Origin: Lichenicoccus sp964246745
GTDB lineage: Bacteria > Pseudomonadota > Alphaproteobacteria > Acetobacterales > Acetobacteraceae
DNA: 64,000 nucleotides
Direction: 5' to 3'
NCBI GenBank assembly: GCA_964246745.1
Contig: CAXTRK010000003.1
Location: 1 to 64,000 of the forward strand
Shown: piece after piece, positions 8,058 to 17,527 of the stretch
How the letters are laid out: each line of letters starts with the position of its first letter
How positions within the stretch are numbered: position 1 is the first letter of the stretch
The notes under the pieces: model-generated
What the model was told of the DNA's origin: nothing
Databases searched by the model: none
What the model saw: only the letters and a program-made list of their open reading frames with translations
Program-made: the position numbers and the translations under genes

Positions 8058-8173
8058 AATGCAGCCAGGGGTGAACACACGCGCTGGTGGTGACGCGTCG
8101 GGACTATCTGTAGTCTGCGTGCGTCCCGGCGATCGGTGGTTTGCGCCGCGGACGACTAGATTGGAGTAGCATC

Positions 8174-11140
8174 ATGGCGGGTGTCGACATCCTTGCCTCG
8201 GCCTTCAGCGGCGCCAACGCCGCCTACCTTGCCGATCTCTATGCCCAGTGGACCCGCGATCCGAGCAGCGTCGATCCGAGTTTCGTGGCCCTGTTCGCGG
8301 GACTTGACGAGGAGTCTTCCTGCATCGCCCGTGATGCCGCTGGCGCCTCATGGTCGCAGCCGCGCCATCAGCCGGCATCTCGTCCTGAGCCAGGCCCGTC
8401 CGCCGCTTTCGAGGATGCCGTCAGGGCCGCGGCCGACGACACCCTGCGCGCCATGCAGCTCATTCGCGCCTACCGCGTCCGCGGCCACCTTGACGCGCGG
8501 CTTGATCCGCTCGGTTTGCAGATCCCCAAGTCGCACGCCGATCTCGACCCCGCCTCCTACGGCTTTGGTGACAAGGACCTCGACCGCAAGGTCTATCTCG
8601 GCCGCGCCGCAAGCAACCTGCTCGGCGGCGAGACAGCCTCGATCCGCGAGCTGCTCGAGGCGATCCGCGATACCTATTGCGGCCCGGTCGGCGTCGAGTT
8701 CATGCACATCCAGGACCCGGCGCAGCGCGCCTGGATCCAGCAACGCATCGAGTGCGGCAATTGGCGGGAGAAGGAAGCGGCCGAGAACCAGGCCGAAATA
8801 CTCCAGCATCTGACCGAGGCGGAGGGCTTCGAGGCGTTCTGCCAGAAGCGCTATGTCGGCACCAAGCGTTTCGGCCTGGAGGGTGGCGAGGTCGCCATCG
8901 CCGCCCTGCACGCCATCATCGACCAGGCGGCGCGCGACGAGGTGCGCTCGATCAATATCGGCATGCCGCATCGCGGCCGGCTGAACACGCTCGCCAACAT
9001 CGTGCGCAAGCCCTACACCGCGATCTTCAGCGAGTTCGGCGGCACGTCGCCCAAGCCCGACGACGTGCAGGGGTCCGGCGACGTCAAATACCATCTCGGC
9101 ACCTCGACCGACATCGAGATCGCCGGCCGCATGGTGCACCTGTCGCTGCAGCCCAACCCGTCGCATCTGGAGGCGGTCGATCCGGTGGTCGTCGGCAAGG
9201 TGCGCGCCGGCATGGACATGATCGGCGACACCGAGCGCCGCCGCTCGGCGATGGCGCTGCTGATGCATGGCGACGCCGCCTTCGCCGGGCAGGGCCTGGT
9301 CTATGAGACCATGGCGATGAGCCAGTTGATCGGCTACCGCACCGGCGGCACCGTGCACGTCGTGATCAACAACCAGATCGGCTTCACCACCGTCTCCGCG
9401 CACGCCTATTCCGGAATGTACTGCACCGACATCGCCAAGGCGGTGCAGGCGCCAATCCTGCACGTGAACGGCGATGAGCCCGAAGCGGTGGTGTTCTGCG
9501 CCCGGCTCTGCGCGGAGTTCCGCCAGCAGTTCGGCGCCGACATCGTGCTCGACATCGTCTGCTACCGTCGTCACGGCCATAACGAGAGCGACGAGCCGGC
9601 TTTCACCCAGCCCACCATGTACAAGGCGATCAAGGCGCGTCCGACCAGCCGCACGCTCTATGCGGAGCGGCTCGCGCGCGAGGGCAGGATCCCGGCGGAA
9701 CAATCCGCCGCGGTCTGGGACGCGTTCCAGGCCAAGCTCGAGGATGCCTACAAGGCCGCCAAGTCCTACCGCCCCAACAAGGCTGACTGGCTGGAGGGAA
9801 GCTGGTCCGGCATGAAGCAGCCCGCTGGCCTGCTCGAGACATCTTGCGAGCTGACCGGGGTTCCCGACGAAACGCTGCGGCAGGTCGGCGCCGCCCTCTC
9901 CGCCGTGCCCGAGAATTTCGACGCCAACCTCAAGATCGTGCGTCAGCTCGAGGCCAAGCGTCAGATGTTCGAGAGCGGCGAGGGGATCGACTGGTCGACC
10001 GGCGAGGCGCTGGCATTCGGTTCGCTGCTGGTCGAGGGTCACCGTGTCCGGCTGTCCGGCGAGGATTCCCAGCGCGGCACCTTCAGCCAGCGTCACGCGG
10101 TGCTGATCGACCAGTCCAACCAGAATGAATACGTGCCGCTGAACAATATTGGCCCGGATCAGGCCGGCATCGAGATCTACAACTCGCTGCTCTCCGAATT
10201 CGGCGTGCTCGGTTTCGAGTACGGCTACTCGCTCGCCGATCCGCGCACCCTGGTGCTGTGGGAGGCGCAGTTCGGCGACTTCGCCAATGGCGCCCAGGTG
10301 ATCATCGATCAGTTCATCGCCTCCGGCGAGACCAAGTGGCTGCGTATGTCCGGCCTGGTGATGCTGCTGCCGCACGGCTATGAAGGGCAGGGACCGGAGC
10401 ACTCCTCGGCCAGGCTCGAGCGCTATCTGCAGCTCTGTGCCGAGAGCAACATGCAGGTCTGCAACATCACCACGCCGGCGAACTATTTCCATGCGCTGCG
10501 CCGGCAGCTCAAGCGCAGCTTCCGTCGTCCGCTGATCGTGATGACGCCGAAATCGCTGCTGCGTCACAAGCTGGCGGTGAGCAGTCTCGCGGAAATGCAG
10601 AGCGGCACCAGCTTCCAGCCGGTGCTCGGCGAGGTCGACACGCTGGCGCCGGCCGCGGAGATCCGCCGTGTGGTGATCTGCTCCGGCAAGGTCTATTACG
10701 ATCTGCTTGCGGAGCGCCGGGAGCAGAAGCTGGACGACGTGGCAATCCTGCGTCTCGAGCAGATCTATCCGTTTAGCGACGCGGCGTTGGGCGAGGCGAT
10801 CGCGCCTTACGCGCGGGCCTCGGTGATCTGGTGCCAGGAGGAGCCCGAGAACATGGGCTGCTGGTCGTTCGTCGACCGGCGTCTCGAGCAGGTGCTTCGT
10901 CGGATTGGGCATAAGGCTGGACGGCCGGTCTATGTCGGCCGCGTGGCGGCGGCGAGCCCGGCCACGGGCCTGGCAAAGACGCATGCCAGCGAGCAGACGG
11001 CTCTGGTGCGCGAAGCGCTCGGCATGGACGCCGAGCCCGCGCTTCGTGATGATCCAAAAGCCGCCGCCGGGCTGCGGCGCAAGCCGGTTCCCGGTCTTGA
11101 CGCCAAGGCGAGCCTGGGTCTCGATGTCAACGCCGAGTGA
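8174..11140 (+). CDS. sucA: 2-oxoglutarate dehydrogenase E1 component
   Basis: Thiamine-diphosphate E1 of the 2-oxoglutarate dehydrogenase complex, 988 residues. It has the N-terminal E2-binding segment (NAAYLADLYAQWTRDPSSV), the ThDP region GMPHRGRLNTLANI, QPNPSHLEAVDPVVVGK, HVVINNQIGFTT, and the transketolase-like C-terminal half (GYEGQGPEHSSARLERYLQL). ATG 8174 begins MAGVDILASAFSG; an in-frame TTG at 8141 lies upstream. After the usual end there is a 45-residue low-complexity tail (about residues 944-988) with two similar GLDAKASLGLDV-like steps. sucB follows after 35 bases. Confidence 0.95.
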   Translation: MAGVDILASAFSGANAAYLADLYAQWTRDPSSVDPSFVALFAGLDEESSCIARDAAGASWSQPRHQPASRPEPGPSAAFEDAVRAAADDTLRAMQLIRAYRVRGHLDARLDPLGLQIPKSHADLDPASYGFGDKDLDRKVYLGRAASNLLGGETASIRELLEAIRDTYCGPVGVEFMHIQDPAQRAWIQQRIECGNWREKEAAENQAEILQHLTEAEGFEAFCQKRYVGTKRFGLEGGEVAIAALHAIIDQAARDEVRSINIGMPHRGRLNTLANIVRKPYTAIFSEFGGTSPKPDDVQGSGDVKYHLGTSTDIEIAGRMVHLSLQPNPSHLEAVDPVVVGKVRAGMDMIGDTERRRSAMALLMHGDAAFAGQGLVYETMAMSQLIGYRTGGTVHVVINNQIGFTTVSAHAYSGMYCTDIAKAVQAPILHVNGDEPEAVVFCARLCAEFRQQFGADIVLDIVCYRRHGHNESDEPAFTQPTMYKAIKARPTSRTLYAERLAREGRIPAEQSAAVWDAFQAKLEDAYKAAKSYRPNKADWLEGSWSGMKQPAGLLETSCELTGVPDETLRQVGAALSAVPENFDANLKIVRQLEAKRQMFESGEGIDWSTGEALAFGSLLVEGHRVRLSGEDSQRGTFSQRHAVLIDQSNQNEYVPLNNIGPDQAGIEIYNSLLSEFGVLGFEYGYSLADPRTLVLWEAQFGDFANGAQVIIDQFIASGETKWLRMSGLVMLLPHGYEGQGPEHSSARLERYLQLCAESNMQVCNITTPANYFHALRRQLKRSFRRPLIVMTPKSLLRHKLAVSSLAEMQSGTSFQPVLGEVDTLAPAAEIRRVVICSGKVYYDLLAERREQKLDDVAILRLEQIYPFSDAALGEAIAPYARASVIWCQEEPENMGCWSFVDRRLEQVLRRIGHKAGRPVYVGRVAAASPATGLAKTHASEQTALVREALGMDAEPALRDDPKAAAGLRRKPVPGLDAKASLGLDVNAE

Positions 11141-11175
11141 CGACGCGCGCTCACGCAAACGGTTCAAGGAAGACG

Positions 11176-12441
11176 ATGTCCGCCGAAATCAAGGTCCCGA
11201 CGCTAGGTGAGAGTGTCACCAGCGCCACGGTATCACGCTGGCTCAAGCAGCCAGGCGAGCCGGTCACCGCTGACGAACCCGTCGTCGAACTGGAGACCGA
11301 CAAGGTCAGCGTCGAGGTGGCAAGTCCGGAGGCCGGCGTGCTTGGCACGCATGCCGTGGATGAAGGCGGCGAGGTCGAGGTCGGCGCGTTGTTGACGACC
11401 GTCGAGGGAGGGGCTGCCGGCGGCGGCGAAGCGGCGCCGAAGCCGGCCGCCAACGCCGGCGGGGGCATCAATCCGCCGCCGCGTCCATCAGGTCCGGTCG
11501 CGCGCCCCGCCACACCTCCCGCCGATGTCGCGCCGCCCACTGATGCTCCGGCGGCCCACGCACCCCTTCCGGCCGCCGCCAAGATGATGACCGAGCGGCA
11601 GGTCAGCGCCGTGGACATAAGCGAGGGCACCGGCAAGGATGGCCGCATCACCAAGGGCGACGTGATCGCTTTCCTGGAGCGGCCGCCCGGGCCGTCCGCA
11701 AAGCCGGCACCCGCGCCGAGCACTCCGCGCGCCGACGATCCGCGCGAGGAGCGGGTGAAGATGACCCGGCTGCGCAAGACCATCGCCGGCCGGCTCAAGG
11801 ACGCGCAGAACACCGCCGCCATCCTGACCACCTTCAACGAGGTGGACATGAGTGCGGCGATGGCGATGCGCACGCAGTATCGGGAGGCTTTCGAAAAGAA
11901 GCATGACGGCGCCCGTCTCGGCTTCATGTCGATCTTCGTGCGCGCCTGTGTCGCGGGGCTGAAGGAATTCCCGGCGGTCAACGCGGAGATCAATGGCGAC
12001 GACGTGATCTACCGCAGCTTCGTGCATATGGGCATCGCCGTCGGTGGTCCGAACGGACTGGTGGTGCCGGTGCTGCGCGATGCCGACCGCATGGGCTTCG
12101 CGGAGATCGAGCGTGGCATCGCCGGCTACGGCAAGCGCGCGCGCGACGGCGCGCTCAAGCTCGACGAGCTGACCGGCGGCACGTTTTCGATCACCAACGG
12201 CGGCATCTACGGCTCGCTGATGTCGACGCCGATCCTGAACCCGCCGCAATCGGCAATCCTGGGGATGCACAAGATCCAGGACCGGCCGGTCGCCGTCGGC
12301 GGCCAGGTGGTCATCCGCCCGATGATGTATCTGGCGCTGTCGTACGATCACCGCATCGTCGACGGCAAGGAGGCGGTGAGCTTCCTGGTCCGGGTCAAGG
12401 AAGGTGTCGAGGACCCACGCCGTCTGCTGCTCGGGCTCTGA
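11176..12441 (+). CDS. sucB: Dihydrolipoyllysine succinyltransferase (E2 of 2-oxoglutarate dehydrogenase)
   Basis: An E2 of 421 residues. The N-terminal lipoyl domain has its lipoylated Lys in ELETDKVSVEV (about residue 43). A long Ala/Pro/Gly linker precedes the peripheral-subunit-binding domain (SAVDISEGTGKDGRITKGDV), and the catalytic domain ends in the active-site motif SYDHRIVDGKEAV. It transfers succinyl groups to CoA. It lies between sucA and lpd, with 11 bases to lpd. Its lipoyl domain is nearly the same as the one fused to the downstream E3. Confidence 0.95.
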   Translation: MSAEIKVPTLGESVTSATVSRWLKQPGEPVTADEPVVELETDKVSVEVASPEAGVLGTHAVDEGGEVEVGALLTTVEGGAAGGGEAAPKPAANAGGGINPPPRPSGPVARPATPPADVAPPTDAPAAHAPLPAAAKMMTERQVSAVDISEGTGKDGRITKGDVIAFLERPPGPSAKPAPAPSTPRADDPREERVKMTRLRKTIAGRLKDAQNTAAILTTFNEVDMSAAMAMRTQYREAFEKKHDGARLGFMSIFVRACVAGLKEFPAVNAEINGDDVIYRSFVHMGIAVGGPNGLVVPVLRDADRMGFAEIERGIAGYGKRARDGALKLDELTGGTFSITNGGIYGSLMSTPILNPPQSAILGMHKIQDRPVAVGGQVVIRPMMYLALSYDHRIVDGKEAVSFLVRVKEGVEDPRRLLLGL

Positions 12442-12452
12442 GGACAGGATCG

Positions 12453-14213
12453 ATGCCGACCGAGATCAAGGTGCCGACGCTTGGCGAGAGCGTGACTACG
12501 GCGACGGTGGCGAAATGGCTCAAGCAGCCCGGCGACCCGGTTGCCGCCGACGAGGCGGTCGCCGAGCTGGAGACCGACAAAGTCAGCGTTGAAGTCTCAG
12601 CGCCGGAAGCGGGCGTGCTCGGCGCGCATGCCGTGGCGGAGGGCGACGAGGTCGAAGTGGGCGCCGTGCTGACCACGATCGAGGCGGGCGGGAGTTCGGC
12701 GGAGGCATCCAAGCCGGCCGCGAAGCAGCCCGGGCAGGCGGCGCCGCCATCCTCCGGGAACGTCGCCAAGCCGCCGCCGCCGGCGCCCACCAAGGCTCCT
12801 GCCGCTCCGGCGGAGCAAATCGGCGAGACCGATTACGACCTGATCGTGATTGGCGCCGGGCCGGGCGGCTATGTCTGCGCTCTGCGCGCGGCTCAGCTCA
12901 AGCTCAAGGTCGCCTGCGTCGAGAGCCGTGCCACATTGGGGGGGACGTGCCTGAATATCGGCTGCATCCCGTCCAAGGCATTGCTGCAATCCTCGGAGAA
13001 CTTCGCCGAAGCGACGCACGGCTTCGCCGAGCATGGCATCATCGCCCAGTCCGTGAGCCTCGATCTTGCCAGGATGCACCAGCGCAAGGCCGGCGTGGTC
13101 GAAGCCAACGTCAAGGGCATCGAGTTCCTGTTCAAGAAGAACGGCGTCGCCTGGCTCAAGGGACGTGGCAGGATCACCGGACCAAACCATGTCGAGGTGG
13201 ACGGCAAGTCCTTCGCCGCCAAGACCATCGTGATCGCCACCGGCAGCGACACTGTCTCGCTGCCCGGCGTGGACATCGACGAGAAGACCATTGTCACCTC
13301 GACCGGCGCAATCGAGCTGGCCAGCGTGCCCAGACACCTGGTGGTGATCGGCGGCGGCGTGATCGGCCTCGAACTCGGCTCGGTCTGGAAGCGGCTCGGC
13401 GCCGAGGTCACCGTCATCGAGTACCTCGACCGCATCGTCCCCGGTCTGGACAGCGAGATCGCAAGAAGCTTCCAGCGCGTTCTGGAAAAGCAGGGACTGA
13501 AATTCAGGCTCGGCCACAAGGTGGTCAAGGCCGAGAAAAGCGGGACCGGCGTGACCCTTGCCGTCGAGCCGGCCAAAGGCGGCGAGACGGAAACCATCGA
13601 AGCGGACGTGGTGCTGGTGTCGATCGGCCGGCGGCCGGTCAGCGAGAATCTTGGCCTGGAACAGGTCGGCGTTGCGACCAACCAGCGCGGCCAGGTCGAG
13701 GTCGACGCGCATTTCGTGACCAATGTGCCGTCGATCCGCGCGATCGGCGACGTGATCGCGGGCCCGATGCTGGCGCACAAGGCGGAAGACGAGGGCATCG
13801 CGGTGGCGGAGATGCTGGCTGGGCAGGCCGGACACGTGAACTACGATGCGATTCCGTCAGTGGTGTACACTTGGCCGGAGGTCGCCGCGGTCGGACGCAG
13901 CGAGGACGAGCTGAAATCCGCGGGCGTGGAGTACGCTGTCGGCAAGTTCCCGTTCACCGCCAACGCGCGCGCGCGCGCCGTCGGCAACACCGATGGCTTC
14001 GTCAAGATCCTGACTGACAAAAAGACCGACCGGCTGCTCGGCGCCCATATCCTTGGTCCCGATGCCGGGACGTTGATCGCCGAACTGGTCACCGCCATCG
14101 AGTTCGGCGCCAGCGCGGAGGATGTCGCCCGTATCTGCCATGCGCATCCGACATTGAGCGAGGCCGTCCGGGAAGCGGCCCTGGCGGCGGACGGACGCGC
14201 GCTGCATATTTGA
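12453..14213 (+). CDS. lpd: Dihydrolipoyl dehydrogenase (E3) with fused N-terminal lipoyl domain
   Basis: A 586-residue protein. Residues 1-80 are a complete lipoyl domain (ELETDKVSVEV, Lys near 43). A Pro/Ala-rich hinge spans about 85-125, and an E3 flavoprotein follows from about 127 with FAD motif YDLIVIGAGPGGYVCAL, redox-active disulfide GGTCLNIGCIPSK, NAD fold VVIGGGVIGLELGS and catalytic HAHPTLSEA. E3 reoxidises dihydrolipoyl groups on E2. Lipoyl-E3 fusions are known in other bacteria (for example Neisseria p64k) but are not the usual form. The neighbouring SucB lipoyl domain is clearly paralogous. Confidence 0.95.
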   Translation: MPTEIKVPTLGESVTTATVAKWLKQPGDPVAADEAVAELETDKVSVEVSAPEAGVLGAHAVAEGDEVEVGAVLTTIEAGGSSAEASKPAAKQPGQAAPPSSGNVAKPPPPAPTKAPAAPAEQIGETDYDLIVIGAGPGGYVCALRAAQLKLKVACVESRATLGGTCLNIGCIPSKALLQSSENFAEATHGFAEHGIIAQSVSLDLARMHQRKAGVVEANVKGIEFLFKKNGVAWLKGRGRITGPNHVEVDGKSFAAKTIVIATGSDTVSLPGVDIDEKTIVTSTGAIELASVPRHLVVIGGGVIGLELGSVWKRLGAEVTVIEYLDRIVPGLDSEIARSFQRVLEKQGLKFRLGHKVVKAEKSGTGVTLAVEPAKGGETETIEADVVLVSIGRRPVSENLGLEQVGVATNQRGQVEVDAHFVTNVPSIRAIGDVIAGPMLAHKAEDEGIAVAEMLAGQAGHVNYDAIPSVVYTWPEVAAVGRSEDELKSAGVEYAVGKFPFTANARARAVGNTDGFVKILTDKKTDRLLGAHILGPDAGTLIAELVTAIEFGASAEDVARICHAHPTLSEAVREAALAADGRALHI

Positions 14214-14222
14214 CGACACAGC

Positions 14223-16244
14223 TCATCCTGGCGCGGCACCACAGGGTGTCGGACGCAAGCGCATCGCATACAGCTTGAACGAAAGCGGGCGGGTGTCGAT
14301 GCCGAGATGAAGCGCCGTTGCCGACCGCGCGTCGTCAGTCGCGAGGCGGATCGTCACCGTGCCTGCGCCGTTCGCCTCGGGAGGCAGGCACACCGTGGAC
14401 ACAGCGGCGTAGGAGGGCGGACCGAGCGTCGCCATGACCGGCTTCGCCGCGTCCGCGATGATCGTCACGTGCCGGGCTGGGGCGCCATACAGACCGGCGA
14501 GCCGCAGCGACAGCATCCCGCCCGAGGCGCGCGCCCTGACGTCGAGATGCACGGCGAGAACCGAGGCATGGCCGCTTCCCCAGGTTCCATCGGCGCCGGT
14601 CGGAGCGAAGCCGCTGATCTCGTAGATCAGGCCGTCGCCCGTGGCGGAGAACGCAATCCATTGGTCAGGCGGCAGGTCCGAGGCGGCAAGCGGGCGCGGT
14701 CCGGTGAGCATGCCACGGCAGAACACCGCATCGATCCAGATCAGGCTCGCGGTTCTGAGGCAAGGTGGCGCCCTGACGATGCCATGAATGCGCATTTCGT
14801 TGCGGACCTGCGGCAGGATCGGCTGATCGAGACTCAGCAGCCATAGCCGGTTGCCGCTCGCTTCTATCATGCGGTCGACGCGCCGCTGCAGCACGCCGCC
14901 ATTCTCCAGCAGAGTGGGGAACAGGCCGAAGCTGCGGGCGGGAGCGGGGCGCGCCGTCACCCAGATGCCCAGCGGATAGGTCAGAAGGCCGTACGTGGCG
15001 CCGCGCGGAATGGCGGCAGGCACACGCAGCCGCCCAGGGTTGGACCAGGAACGATGGAAATAGTCCGCGGACTGCGTGGTGGACACCAGCAGGAGCGCCG
15101 CAACGCCCGTCGCGATGGCCGCCGGGATGCGTGCGCGCAGCTCCGCCAGCAGCAGGATGGCAAGCAGCCCGGAAAGGATCTCCAGCACTGCGGCATAACG
15201 CTCGACCGGACAGAGCACGAGCCATCCAGCAAGACCAATCAGCACATAGGCGCACACCGCGTCCAGCGGTGCAAAGCCGCGGCTGCGTCGGAACAACGCG
15301 TGGAAGGACAGACGGAGCACCGCAAGGCAGGCGGCGGCGACAAGCCTGCCGTCGCGGATCGGCATCTCTCCGGTCGCGTCCGATCCGACGGCGAGTTCGA
15401 ACGGGATGGCGAGCGCATGCCGCCAGCCGATGAACCGGAAGCGCGGATCGCCGTGATCGACCCGTGCCGCCGCATGCGACTTGAACACCGTGTTCATGAA
15501 CGGGAACATCGGACTGCCATAGCTATGCCAGAGATGGGCCGCCCAGATGCCATCGGACAGCAGCGCGCCCAGCAACGCGCCGGCCAGGATCATGGCGCTC
15601 GCGCGGGCGGCGGGGGCGCCCGGACCGCGTTGCAGCATCGCGCCGAGGGCGACTAGCGCCGGCAACAGGAACAGGTTGGTGGGCTTCATGCCGATGGCAA
15701 GCCCGGTCAATCCGCCGGCCAGCAGCAGGCCGAACCCGGCCCGACGCGGCGGGTTCGGTGCGTCCAGGAGCAGCAGAATCGAGGTGAGCGTCGGAATCGC
15801 GAGCACGAGGTCTGCGAAGCTGGTGCCGAGCTCGATCAGCACGACCGGCCCGGTGCTCGCGACTAGCGTCGCCAGCAGCGCCGGCAGCAGGCGAGGGCGC
15901 AATACCCAGGCGATGCGCCAGGCGAGAACCAGGGCGATGCCTTGCGAGGCGGCGATGGTGAGCCCTGCCGCGAGCGGCGGCAGCGTCCGGACTGCGAGGT
16001 AGGGAAGCAGATAGGGCAGCGGATTGAGATAGCTCTGCGGGCCGGCCGGCGAGGCGTCGCGCACGCCGCGCCAATGCAGCAGCGCGAAGGGATCATACAG
16101 ATGGTAGTTCTGCAGGTCCCAGTTCACGTCCTGGCCGCGCCAGCAGGCCCAGGCCAGGCAGCCGAGCAAGATCGAGAGGCCGACCCGCCCATGCATCGTG
16201 GCGGCGCCATACCAACGCGCTGGTGCGTTCGGACGCGATCGCAT
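14223..16244 (-). CDS. Multi-pass membrane protein, GT-C glycosyltransferase-like
   Basis: A roughly 673-residue protein with about ten hydrophobic segments in the first 430 residues and a soluble C-terminal region rich in beta strands. The early loop GQDVNWDLQNYHLYDP, with an acidic residue after the first membrane segment, resembles periplasm-facing GT-C enzymes that use polyprenyl-phosphate sugars. A further loop motif is YLNPLPYLLPY. The substrate is unknown. ATG 16244 has GGAG six bases upstream; ATG 16250 is too close to it. It is convergent with lpd (9 bases between stops). The family assignment is inference. Confidence 0.6.
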   Translation of the reverse strand: MRSRPNAPARWYGAATMHGRVGLSILLGCLAWACWRGQDVNWDLQNYHLYDPFALLHWRGVRDASPAGPQSYLNPLPYLLPYLAVRTLPPLAAGLTIAASQGIALVLAWRIAWVLRPRLLPALLATLVASTGPVVLIELGTSFADLVLAIPTLTSILLLLDAPNPPRRAGFGLLLAGGLTGLAIGMKPTNLFLLPALVALGAMLQRGPGAPAARASAMILAGALLGALLSDGIWAAHLWHSYGSPMFPFMNTVFKSHAAARVDHGDPRFRFIGWRHALAIPFELAVGSDATGEMPIRDGRLVAAACLAVLRLSFHALFRRSRGFAPLDAVCAYVLIGLAGWLVLCPVERYAAVLEILSGLLAILLLAELRARIPAAIATGVAALLLVSTTQSADYFHRSWSNPGRLRVPAAIPRGATYGLLTYPLGIWVTARPAPARSFGLFPTLLENGGVLQRRVDRMIEASGNRLWLLSLDQPILPQVRNEMRIHGIVRAPPCLRTASLIWIDAVFCRGMLTGPRPLAASDLPPDQWIAFSATGDGLIYEISGFAPTGADGTWGSGHASVLAVHLDVRARASGGMLSLRLAGLYGAPARHVTIIADAAKPVMATLGPPSYAAVSTVCLPPEANGAGTVTIRLATDDARSATALHLGIDTRPLSFKLYAMRLRPTPCGAAPG

Positions 16245-16420
16245 GGTCATCTCCGCGCGTCCTTTGCTTGAGAATTCGCTTTATGTCCGCCAGGCTCACG
16301 CGAGAACAGCAACTCAATCACACCGAGGGCGCTGAGCCGTGTCCAAGCCGCCAAGGCGGTCCAGATTGCACCAGGCGGCGAGTCGGAATACGCCACATAG
16401 GCGCTTCCAGTGAGTCCACG

Positions 16421-17281
16421 ATGTTTGACGAAACAGAACTGGCTGTTCTTCGACGGGCTTATGCCAAACAGGCGATGTTTTTGGGCGACGCGTGCGACGA
16501 TGCTTTGGAGGACGCCTATGCCCGCGTGCCGCGTGAGCACTATCTCGGGCCCGGGCCGTGGCCGATCCTGTGCCGGAACGGCTATACGCCGACGCCGGAC
16601 GGTGACCCCGCCTGGCTGTATTCAAACGTTCTGGTCGGCATCAAGCCGGAGCGGGATCTCAACAACGGCGAACCATCCTCGCACGCCCGCTGGATCGCCG
16701 CCGTGTCGCCCACGCCTGGTGAGCATGTGGTCCATGTGGGAGCAGGCGTCGGCTACTACTCGGCCATCATGGCGCACATGGTTGGCTCCTCCGGCGCCCT
16801 CATTGCGATCGAGATCGATCCCGATCTCGCCGCGCGGGCCGCGACCAACCTCCGCCACATGCCGAACGTCCGCGTGCTGCACGGCGACGGCTCTATCACC
16901 CCGTTTCCTCCCGCCGACGTGATCTATGTGAATGCGGGGGCGTCGCGGCCCGCCAATGCCTGGCTCGATGGGCTGAAGGATGGCGGACGTCTGCTCCTGC
17001 CGCTTACCACCAACCTGAACCTCGGCAGTCAGCACGTTTCCCGCCCCACCGGCGCGGTCTTTCGCGTCACCCGGCGCGGCAAGGTGTTCGACGCCAGCCT
17101 TGTCAGCCTTGTTGCCGTGTTTCCGTGCGAGGGTATGCGAGAGGAAGCCTCGGAACAGGCTCTGGCGGCGGCCTTCAAGAAAGGCGGTTTCCGAGACGTA
17201 AGACGGCTGCGCCGCACGGAGGATGTGCCGGATGAGGAATGCTGGGTGAGCGGGCCCGGCTGGAGTTTGACCTACCGTTGA
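16421..17281 (+). CDS. Protein-L-isoaspartate O-methyltransferase-like SAM-dependent methyltransferase
   Basis: A 286-residue class I methyltransferase. The N-terminal segment ALEDAYARVPREHYLGPGPWP resembles the PCMT substrate region. SAM motif I is HVVHVGAGVGYYSAIMA, with an acidic strand end in LIAIEIDPDLAARA. The later motif DGSITPFPPADVIYVNAGAS aligns with PCMT post-I and II regions. It is longer than classical PCMT (about 210), with a C-terminal addition. It may repair isoaspartyl sites or act on another carboxylate. ATG 16421 (MFDETELAVL) is chosen; the upstream frame has no family similarity. Confidence 0.7.
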   Translation: MFDETELAVLRRAYAKQAMFLGDACDDALEDAYARVPREHYLGPGPWPILCRNGYTPTPDGDPAWLYSNVLVGIKPERDLNNGEPSSHARWIAAVSPTPGEHVVHVGAGVGYYSAIMAHMVGSSGALIAIEIDPDLAARAATNLRHMPNVRVLHGDGSITPFPPADVIYVNAGASRPANAWLDGLKDGGRLLLPLTTNLNLGSQHVSRPTGAVFRVTRRGKVFDASLVSLVAVFPCEGMREEASEQALAAAFKKGGFRDVRRLRRTEDVPDEECWVSGPGWSLTYR

Positions 17282-17320
17282 GCGCGTCCGCAGCCTCGTC
17301 GCCCCCCGCCAGCCGCTTCG

Positions 17321-17494
17321 CTAATAGCGACGCCCTCTGCTTCCGAAAAACAGGCTGACGACAAACAATACCAGAAAGATGAAGAACAGGATTTTTGCAA
17401 TGCCGGCGAAGGCCGCGGCAAACCCGCCAAATCCCAACACCGCGCACACCAACGCGATCACCAGGAACACCAGCGTCCAACGAAGCAGGTCCAT
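17321..17494 (-). CDS. DUF1328/UPF0391 small membrane protein
   Basis: A 57-residue two-helix membrane protein. It starts MDLLRWTLVFLVIALVCAVL, has the family core GFGGFAAAFAGIAKILFFIF and ends GSRGRRY. This matches the conserved pattern of the YtjA/UPF0391 family, which is found widely in proteobacteria without a known function. AGAGGAGA lies just before the ATG. It sits downstream of the small His-rich gene on the same strand and converges on the methyltransferase gene. Confidence 0.85.
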   Translation of the reverse strand: MDLLRWTLVFLVIALVCAVLGFGGFAAAFAGIAKILFFIFLVLFVVSLFFGSRGRRY

Positions 17495-17527
17495 CTTGTT
17501 CTCCTCTGGTCCGCTTACGCCCTACGC

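Noticed and set aside
8348..11167. A 939-residue open frame antisense to sucA
   Set aside because: High-GC genes often leave the opposite frame open. It has no recognisable domain, low-complexity His/Arg-rich sequence, and lies wholly over a clear SucA.
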